Shown one piece after another: positions 57,500-64,000 of a stretch of 64,000 nt of DNA. The stretch lies in contig NC_070558.1 in NCBI RefSeq assembly GCF_026914185.1, positions 3,038,001 to 3,102,000 of the forward strand, written 5' to 3'. Source of the DNA: Puccinia triticina (taxonomy: Eukaryota > Basidiomycota > Pucciniomycetes > Pucciniales > Pucciniaceae). The notes beneath the pieces were generated by a model that worked only from the letters and a program-made list of their open reading frames with translations, did no database searches and was not told the DNA's origin. The position numbers were made by a program, and so were the translations under genes. Each line of letters starts with the position of its first letter. Within the stretch, counting starts at the first letter, position 1.

Positions 57500-60187
57500 C
57501 TAATGGGATGGAGATCGATCATAGTGGGTAGGGATTAAAGTCTGCGCCCCAGTCAAGAGCTGCCGAGCTAGAGGTATCGGATAGTTCATGGACCGTAACT
57601 CCGCCAGGTTGGTCTCCGCGAAGAAGCTCCAATGGCTGACCAGCGAGATGTTGATTAACGCCCGAGGGTTTGGGTTGTTTGGATGAAAATTGCAGTGGTC
57701 GAGGAATTGCTCCATTGTGAGCGCGCGGCCAGCAGCGTTGAGGTGTCCGGGGTACTGATGGCCATAGCTATTCTTGGGCGAAGAATTGGATACCCACCCG
57801 TCTAGGGAGTCCACCTCAGTCGGTTCGATCCCAGAGACTTCCGGGCAGGTGGCTGCGGAGCGGCCCGAGCCTAGCTGGATAGCGGAAGACGCCCCGGACC
57901 CCGGAGCCTTGCGAGTTGGGGATTTAGCGTCCCGGCGAGGCGGTGAGCGGTGTCGGTTGAATTGAAGTCAACTCAGTGTGTGAGCTACCCCGTCGGTGGC
58001 CGGGCTGCGCGGTAGTTTGCGGACAGGCGACCGGTTGATCGCCAGGTGTTCTTTTCCACCAGAGACGCACTCGATTTCCGTGCTGGCCACGGAGATTGAC
58101 TGCTGTGGGGACTTAGCTGGCGGCCGGGCGAAGGGGCGCAGTGCACGCTCCATTGCGTCATGCTCGGCTGGGTCCTCAGGGTAGTGATCGGTGTCCGACG
58201 AGTTGGCCTGCGACTCGGAGGGCGACCCCGGGGCACTTGGGCTCAGGCGGTCCAGCTCGTTGACGTCAGGCAACCCCTGAGGGGATTCTGATTGGATGGG
58301 CACCCCCACCCGGGCGTTTATGGGGACGCGTGGTTGGGATATAGGAGCCATCTCGCCGTCGCAAGGATCCCCCCAATAGGACACGGCGGGCACTGGGATC
58401 CGAGGTGAAGGGGGTTGAATCGGTGGCGGCGCCGCTTGGGGTGTACTGGTTGTTGCCCGCGAGGCCCCCGCCTTCGCGCGATCCGAACCAACCCGAGCCG
58501 GCGTCGGTGTATCATGGATCATCCGGGGGGGGCGGACGATCCCGTTTGCGGTGACCCGGGCTGTAGTGAACTTTGGGGTGGCGGAGTTGGATTTGGCGGC
58601 CTTGCCGCCGCCTTTGCCTTTGCGATGGATCGGCGCCTTTTCGGCGACCTCGTCTAGGGTGAGGATGGGAACTTTTTCGCTTACGAAGTCCTTTGACCTG
58701 GGGGGATTGTCGTAGTCCACTCCTGGGGCCCCGTGACGGATGGCCCGTGCCCACTGCCACAAGTTATTCGTGTAGATCGGAATCAAGGCCTTGGACGAAT
58801 TGAGTGTTGAGTTGTCTGTTAGTCTGCTACCATGATGCATCACCACAGTATGGCGGGCTGTTGGATCGACCCATGAGCACTACCAACCAACCACCCAGCT
58901 GGCAGCCACAAGCGTCTGTAGCCTAGTTGGTAAAGGCAGCACTCTAGTATGTGTCTCAGCATAGCTGAGGTCGTGAGTTCGACTCTCACCAGACACATCT
59001 TCATTTTACAGTCTCTACATTGAGCGGGTCTTTAATCCGGAGGTTCTCGGTGTTCCCACCGTACTTCGCGATAATGTGCGCTGTCAGGTCGCCCACAATC
59101 TGTATTACCTCAGCTGAGTCTACATCGGCCTTTGGCTGAGGAGGCAGTCAGCATCCAAAACCAGTGATGAACGTAAGTAGACCGTAAAGACCGTAAGGAT
59201 GACTTACGTTCATCACCAAGCAAGTCGCCTTACGTTGCAGCGCCAGGCGCGTTTCCTCTGGCGCATGAATAAGGGCCAGGTTTTCGTCTTGAGCTCGCAC
59301 CTTTGGGGAAAGGTTACAAAAGTCAGCCCATCCAATCAAAAGCTCCAAATGAGAAAGAGTGATCTCACCGCGGCAGCCTGCTTCTCCAGGACTGATGGGT
59401 CCTGCATGGTGATTTTCACTTTGACCTCATTCCCGGGGTTGCGAGCTACCTCTGTCACGAAGTTCGACCATTCTTCCTTGGATGTGACTGCCGTGTTGCG
59501 GGCGACTCCGAAAACACGATTGTTGTGGATCGTGCACCGCCACTGGATCTTATTGCCCTCCAACTCCAACTTCCTCAAATGCGTGCAGACATGTTCGCGA
59601 TTGACCGACACCCTTGTGATGAAATCTTGTTTGAACAAGTCAAACGAGTAGTCCAAGAGGTGGACCATCCAGGTAATGACGCCTGCGTGGCCTAACTTTG
59701 ACCATTCGGGCACGGCCGGCGTCGGTTTCCCCTTCTGAGCTAGGGCGATCTCGTGGGCAACAGAAGGGGCAAAAACCGCAAATTCAAGGATGATTGCCCT
59801 TGGAGGGCCCTTGAATTTGGACGCGGCGGATTCCTTTGATTGCTGCTGGCGTGGTGGGTGGGCGGGAGAGGCGACCTGGGAGCGCGGCGGCGAGGAGTGG
59901 GGTTGCGGCTGCAAGTTGGGCGGTACTTGGGGTGGTTGTGGATACGCATGCAGCGGCTGTGGTCGCGGGGCAGGCGCCTGGCTGTTGGGTAGCCCGTGAT
60001 TCGGGGAAGGAAGGGGCTGGGTTTGCGATTGCGACGGGAACGCCTGCGTTTGCAACTGGTCGAATAGCACGTACGATCTTGAGTCGGGTACATCGCCCAG
60101 AGACGGCCCCAAGTAGGATTCTTGGGTGCCGCCGGGCTCGTTTGCAAAGGGGAGTGGCGGGATTCGTGAGTCAAACTGGTGGTCCAT
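57500..60187 (-). CDS. Companion protein of the mariner-type element, 746 residues, function unknown
   Basis: The five minus-strand exons, all joined in phase 0, are 60187-59369, 59300-59208, 59129-59010, 58789-57989 and 57907-57500. The start is the ATG at 60187, just inside the right inverted repeat. Residues 1-110 are Pro/Gln-rich. About 120-320 form a folded region (LEFAVFAPSVAHEIALAQKG, WMVHLLDYSFDLFKQDFITR, WRCTIHNNRVFGVARNTAVT). Around 340 comes IYTNNLWQWARAIRHG. A long Pro/Ser-rich linker follows. The last 100 residues form a helical domain (LTMEQFLDHCNFHPNNPNPR, LARQLLTGAQTLIP) reminiscent of a SAM-like fold. No catalytic motif was recognised. Its position opposite the transposase suggests an accessory role in transposition or cargo. 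Intron 3 contains a tRNA-like sequence on the other strand. Confidence 0.7.
58912..58997 (+). tRNA. tRNA-like sequence with long variable arm, probably pseudogene or SINE-like
   Basis: It shows a near-complete acceptor stem (GCGTCTG with CAGACAC, one mismatch), an A box TAGCCTAGTTGG, a 3-bp D stem GCC/GGC, a variable-arm hairpin CTCAGC-ATA-GCTGAG, and a T arm GTGAG-TTCGACT-CTCAC with a B box. A TTTT follows at 59004. The anticodon stem pairs poorly, so no anticodon can be assigned. The long arm points to a Ser/Leu-type origin. Confidence 0.5.
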
Positions 60188-60325
60188 CGGCCGTTGATAC
60201 CTGAGCGTGTGAGATCCCCAGGGGATGTCAGCCGGAGGATGAAGAATAACGAAGTTCCAAATTTACATACCTGCAAAGCGGGCAAATGCTCTGCTGCGGG
60301 GTGTTTGACTGATCTCGGCTGGTCC

Positions 60326-60650
60326 AATGGTTTCGGGCCTGGGGGGAGGGTGCAGAGGTCGGTGGGTCAGCCAAAGCCAGGAAGGAGAGACGAGGGAGGG
60401 ATTGAGAAACTCACAACGGGCTGAGTGGGGGGGGGGGGGATTTGGGGGGCTGGGGGATCGAGGATGGCTGGGGTGGGTGCGGCCAGAATGGGGGGGGGAT
60501 ATGGTGCCGGCATTGGGGGGTGGGGGGTATGGAAACCACAGAGAGATACAGGTCCTGTATCTCTCTGTGGCTTTGTTTGGGTGTGGCTTTTTCTGAGCCT
60601 GGGGGTCGGATTTTCAGACCCCCCAAACGCAAGCTTTTTCGTATCTGCTG
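60326..60650 (-). repeat. Right long terminal inverted repeat
   Basis: Reverse complement of 55144-55472, with G-runs of different length (for example at 60426-60438). Confidence 0.9.
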
Positions 60651-60654
60651 TATG

Positions 60655-61560
60655 CAGCCCCTCGAAAAGAAAGTTCGAGGGGCAGCAGCTCCGGCTAACT
60701 CCCAGCCGCTGTGCCGTGCCGATGGCCGGCACAGGCCATCGAGCGGAGTTACACGCTCCCCGATGACCGGCCAGCACAGACTACCGGTCTTTGAGGGGAT
60801 CATGTACTCCTCTTGATGGCCACTCTGTTTTGGTCATCGACAGGAGTACAAACTTCCCTCGATGACGTTCCGGTCACGAGGGGAGTGTTCACTCCTCTCG
60901 ACAGCCGGAGCAACTGGGCCGTCAAGGGGAGTACGTACATACATACTCCTCCCTTGATGACCGGAACATTCCGGTCATCGAGAGGAATAAATCCTTCCCT
61001 CGATGACCGAGTCCGTTCCGGTCATCGAGGGGGGTGTTCACTCCTCTCCATGACCGGGTCCGTGCCGGTCATTGAGAGGAGTACATACTTCCCTCGATGA
61101 CCGGGTCCGTTCCGGTCATCGAGGGAAGTGTTCACTCCTCTCAATGACCGGAGCAATCGGGTCAGCGAGGGGAGTATGTAATCCTCTCGATGACCGGGCC
61201 CGTTCCGGTCATCAAGGGGAATGTTCACTCCTCTCGACGACCGGAGCAATCGGGTCATCGAGGGTGTACTCCTCTCGATGACCGGAACGTCCCGGGCATT
61301 CTCGGAGGAGTACGTACTCCTCTTGGTGACCTGGTTGCTCCGGTTGTCGAGAGGAGTGAACACTCCCCTCGATGACCGGAACGGGCCCGGTCATCGAGGG
61401 GGTGTTCAATCCTCTCGATCGAGGTGAACCGGAACGGACCCGGTCACCGAGGGAAGTATGTACTCCTCTCGATGACCGGGTCCGTTCCGGTCATCGAGGG
61501 GGGTGTTCACTCCTCTCGATGACCGGGTCCGTGCCGGTCATCAAGAGGAGTACTGTCAGC
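60655..61560. repeat. Array of about 14 short palindromes, 46-base spacing
   Basis: Units alternate CTCGATGACCGG, a 6-10 base loop, CCGGTCATCGAG and a joining stretch such as GGAGTGTTCACTCCTCT that is itself palindromic. Clear units occur near 60953, 61000, 61045, 61090, 61138, 61185, 61231, 61272, 61321, 61366, 61413, 61466 and 61514. A single outlier lies at 62030-62075. Frames across it are artefacts of the repeat. Confidence 0.85.
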
Positions 61561-62107
61561 TGTGGGCTGCTCCGGGTTGGATTGAGTCCACTCGATAGAA
61601 TTTATACCGGTCGTCCCAATGCTCCTAGTCGTAGATGGGTTTGATCCAATGGAACTTACACCCAACAGATGATGAATTTGAGAAGTTCAAGGCCAATGTT
61701 CTGAACAGTGATATGGTGATTTGATGAGAATGGCAATCTTAGAAAGTGATGTGGTGATTTATCTTGAGATGAAGAGGTATGTAATTTTGGGTGAAATATT
61801 GTCTCTTCTTGAATTTCTGAGGAGGGTAGAAATTAAGAAGTACAGCTTATAACTAGAAGGTGATGAAGTAACTCTACTACAAGCATGAGATATGTTAATA
61901 ATGAAAATGAATGTGAAATGTTTGTGAAAAATAGTTTTAATTAAAGATAACTATTGCAGTCTGTAGTAAATTCAAAGCTAACTTGTGAAAGGTATGTTGA
62001 ATATACTAGCAGGCTGACAAGTACATACTTCCCTCAATGACCGGGTCTGAGTGGACACCCCCTTGATGACCGGCAATTTGTGCCACATGCACACAGGTGC
62101 TGGCCGG
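61561..62107. other. Spacer between palindrome array and LTR element
   Basis: AT-rich sequence with no gene. It ends in a small island with two palindrome half-units. Confidence 0.45.
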
Positions 62108-62345
62108 TGTAAGACTCAAAAGTGGTAATGAAACCCTTTTTCTGAATGGTGAAGGGTATGATGGAGTTGCAAGCTCTGCCCTTCTGTTATCAGTCAACAA
62201 GACCCACCAAGCTCAGCTTGGCAAGTTTTATTAAGTGATAGGTCTGGTCTGTTCCAGATGAAATCTGTTTGACCGGCAACGTGTAAGTGTTTTAATTACT
62301 TTGTTATAAGGGTTGAATTGTTGTTATAAGGGTTGATTTATTGTT
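62108..62345 (-). repeat. Truncated 3' LTR
   Basis: Matches 63219-63450 closely, including GTTATAAGGGTTGA repeats, then breaks off directly into gag sequence. Confidence 0.7.
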
Positions 62346-62618
62346 ATAAATCCCGTAACCGGTTGGTTGTTGTCTTGGGGTATTATTTCTTGGAGGGTTA
62401 TTTTGAGTTTCATCTGAATCTGACATTTCTTCTTCAGCAGGATCTCTGAAGTGATTTTCTGGACCCTTTCCTTTGTCTTTCCTCGGTGGTGGTGGTGGAT
62501 TGTTCGTGGCATCGCTTGGCCAAAGTAATCCTGAAGTTCCTGCCAATGGTCTGTTCCTTAAAGGGGTACTTGAAGCAAATCCTTCTCCCATTTCTAATGT
62601 ACTGAAGGGTAAACTCAT
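62346..62618 (-). pseudogene. Gag N-terminal fragment
   Basis: The minus-strand frame from 62618 starts MSLPFSTLEMGEGFASSTPL, with a proline run and an acidic DSDETQ segment, as in rust Ty3-type gag leaders (inferred). It runs straight into the LTR copy, so the rest of gag and all of pol were deleted. Confidence 0.5.
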
Positions 62619-63218
62619 GTTGATTCTTGTTGAATCCTAGTTTCCTTAATATGACAATTGTTTGTTAACTGTTACTGTGCTCTGAAAAAGAAACAATAAT
62701 ATATGGTCTCTGGTTTCTTTACCAGGGCAAATTGGGGGTTTCTTTCTAATATCTAAAATAACTTTACCGTCCTGGGAAACTTCTTCTAACAGTATCTGCT
62801 TATCCAAATTCTTCAGGTCTTACTCTTGCCCTTCTTGAGGTCTTATAAGCAGCTGCTTCCTTCAAATGATTCCGGAGCTCTCTTCTACCAGGTTCCTAGT
62901 TATCCAAATTCTTCAGGTCTTACTCTTGCCCTTCTTAAGGTTTTATAACTGGCTGATTTCTTCAAGAGTCTCTTTTCAGATCCGGTGGTTACACGTTTTC
63001 TTTTCAGAGGTTCGTAATCAGTTCCTTGGATGGTTCCTAATTAATTGGCTAGTTGTCAACAGAATAACTGAATATGCCGCTGAGTGTTATAGATTTGTTT
63101 GACAAATTTGATTCCTATTGCCGCTTGAGGTTGAGATCCGTAGACAATGGTTTCTGGTTTTCTTTGGTTGAAACGTTGTCAATCAAACAAGATTACCCAA
63201 TCACGTTGGGGACTCCCT

Positions 63219-64000
63219 TGTAAGACTCAAAATTGGTAATGAAACCCTTTTGCTGAATGGTGAAGGGTATGGTGGAGTTGCAAGCTCTGCTCTTCTGTTA
63301 TCAGTCAACAAGACCCACCAAGCTCAGCTTGGCAAGTTTTATTAAGTGATAGGTCTGGTCTGTTCCAGATGAAATCTGTTTGACCGGCAACGTGTAAGGA
63401 TTTTAATTGTTATAAGGGTTGAATTACTTTGTTATAAGGGTTGATTTGTTGTTATAAGGGTTTTAGGATTTGAGTGTGGATGAGTGTTGGGTGACTTGTG
63501 AGTTCTGGGTGAGAAACTGGGGAGCAGACCACTGGGGGTGGAGAGAGCTCCTTTTCTAGACAAAAGTGGAGCCCCAAAGGGGCTTGTGGGTTAGGGTTTC
63601 AGCTAATCTAGACAACAGGGTGAGAGATTTTAGCTGGTGGGAGTAGATACAAATGATGTCATAACCCCTCAGGGGCGCATGAATGGTGTCAGAATATACA
63701 ACAGAACATTCTAAACATGCCAGGGGTGCATACATGATGTCAGAATATACAAAAGAACATTCTAACGCATGCATGAGGCGACAGTAGACTGCATGAGCTG
63801 TCATACAGGGGGAATCAGTGTATACACAAAGTCTGAGGCTGCAGAAACAGTGTAAATGATGTCATACTATGTATATAAAGGAGTGTATGTAGTTAATATG
63901 TAATGAGTGTAGCCTGACAGGGAGATGTATGTTTGTATCCTGTGATGTGTATAAGTGTACTACTGTAAAACTTGGGTTGAGGCCGGTGACAGCTGGGTTA
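63219..64000 (-). repeat. 5' LTR, incomplete in window
   Basis: Begins TGTAAGACTC like the copy at 62108. Inside are a repeated CAGAATATACA block near 63690 and 63740 and a TATATAAAG box at about 63873. The outer end is not in the window. Confidence 0.55.

Larger units (their letters stand above)
55144..60650. mobile_element. Two-gene Tc1/mariner-type transposon with about 330-base inverted repeats
   Basis: The 5507-base element starts CAGCAGATACGAAAAAGC and ends with its complement, flanked by TA on both sides, as Tc1/mariner/IS630 insertions are. The inverted repeats (55144-55472, 60326-60650) are near-identical apart from homopolymer lengths. Inside are a spliced DDE transposase (plus) and a large companion gene (minus) in convergent arrangement, both open. 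Confidence 0.9.
62108..64000 (-). mobile_element. Internally deleted LTR retrotransposon, minus strand, right end outside window
   Basis: A direct repeat beginning TGTAAGACTCAAAA occurs at 62108-62345 and from 63219 onward and reads as the two LTRs of a minus-strand element. Between them is leader sequence with a duplicated block (about 62797-62835 and 62899-62937) and the start of gag. Most of the body is missing. Confidence 0.65.

Noticed and set aside
60813..61644. Many overlapping frames with TGxVxVI/LDDRxR repeats
   Set aside because: They are readings of the palindrome array in all frames; repeat period, not selection, keeps them open.

Overview
The window looks like nuclear DNA of a rust fungus (Basidiomycota, probably Pucciniales). 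The genes are split by many short GT-AG introns of about 50 to 120 bases, housekeeping genes lie between dense transposons (hAT, PIF/Harbinger, Tc1/mariner, Ty1/copia, MITEs), and there are several genes for predicted secreted proteins. The genus is inferred; no species marker was identified. Exon joins were worked out by hand from splice signals and reading phase.

Layout. 1-1.2 kb: end of a minus-strand gene resembling the SPIN90/Ldb17 actin regulators. 2.3-10.6 kb: a 22-exon gene for a secreted protein of about 715 residues, built from two copies of a nine-exon module and carrying an apparently intact hAT transposon (3370-7140) in intron 5. 11.1-12.4 kb: universal stress protein gene. 13.1-14.6 and 18.1-19.6 kb: two solitary gag-like genes, the first ending in FG/GLFG repeats. 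20.0-21.9 kb: adenylosuccinate lyase. 22.1-22.5 kb: a stray copy of the 3' end of the GPI gene lying 7 kb further on. 23.2-23.4 kb: possible small secreted protein. 24.1-29.3 kb: prohibitin-2 and the GPI ethanolamine phosphate transferase MCD4, divergent from a 187-base shared promoter.

30.0-35.1 kb: two related Harbinger-type elements with TTA target duplications, the first holding a nested MITE and a transposase relic, the second an exon series that looks like foreign cargo. 35.2-36.7 kb: a single-exon secreted protein with a plant-type EAR motif (DLNELP) and a basic nuclear signal. 38.7-39.4 kb: an Apq12-like membrane protein. 40.0-41.1 kb: an inverted pair of 161-base MITEs and a GC-rich hAT-type MITE. 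41.2-44.4 kb: an apparently complete two-gene PIF/Harbinger transposon. 44.6-50.1 kb: a decayed Ty1/copia element with both LTRs, interrupted by a second copy of the GC-rich MITE. 51.4-53.7 kb: mRNA guanylyltransferase. 55.1-60.65 kb: a Tc1/mariner-type element with inverted repeats of about 330 bases, an intact transposase and a 746-residue companion gene. 60.7-61.6 kb: an array of about 14 palindromes spaced about 46 bases apart. 62.1-64.0 kb: an internally deleted minus-strand LTR element.

The housekeeping genes cover purine synthesis, GPI anchors, mitochondrial membrane, mRNA capping and membrane or actin roles. They share no pathway and there are no operons. The points most worth following are the duplicated-module secreted protein with its hAT-carrying intron, the EAR-motif secreted protein, the FG-repeat gag-like gene, the two-gene mariner element and the palindrome array.
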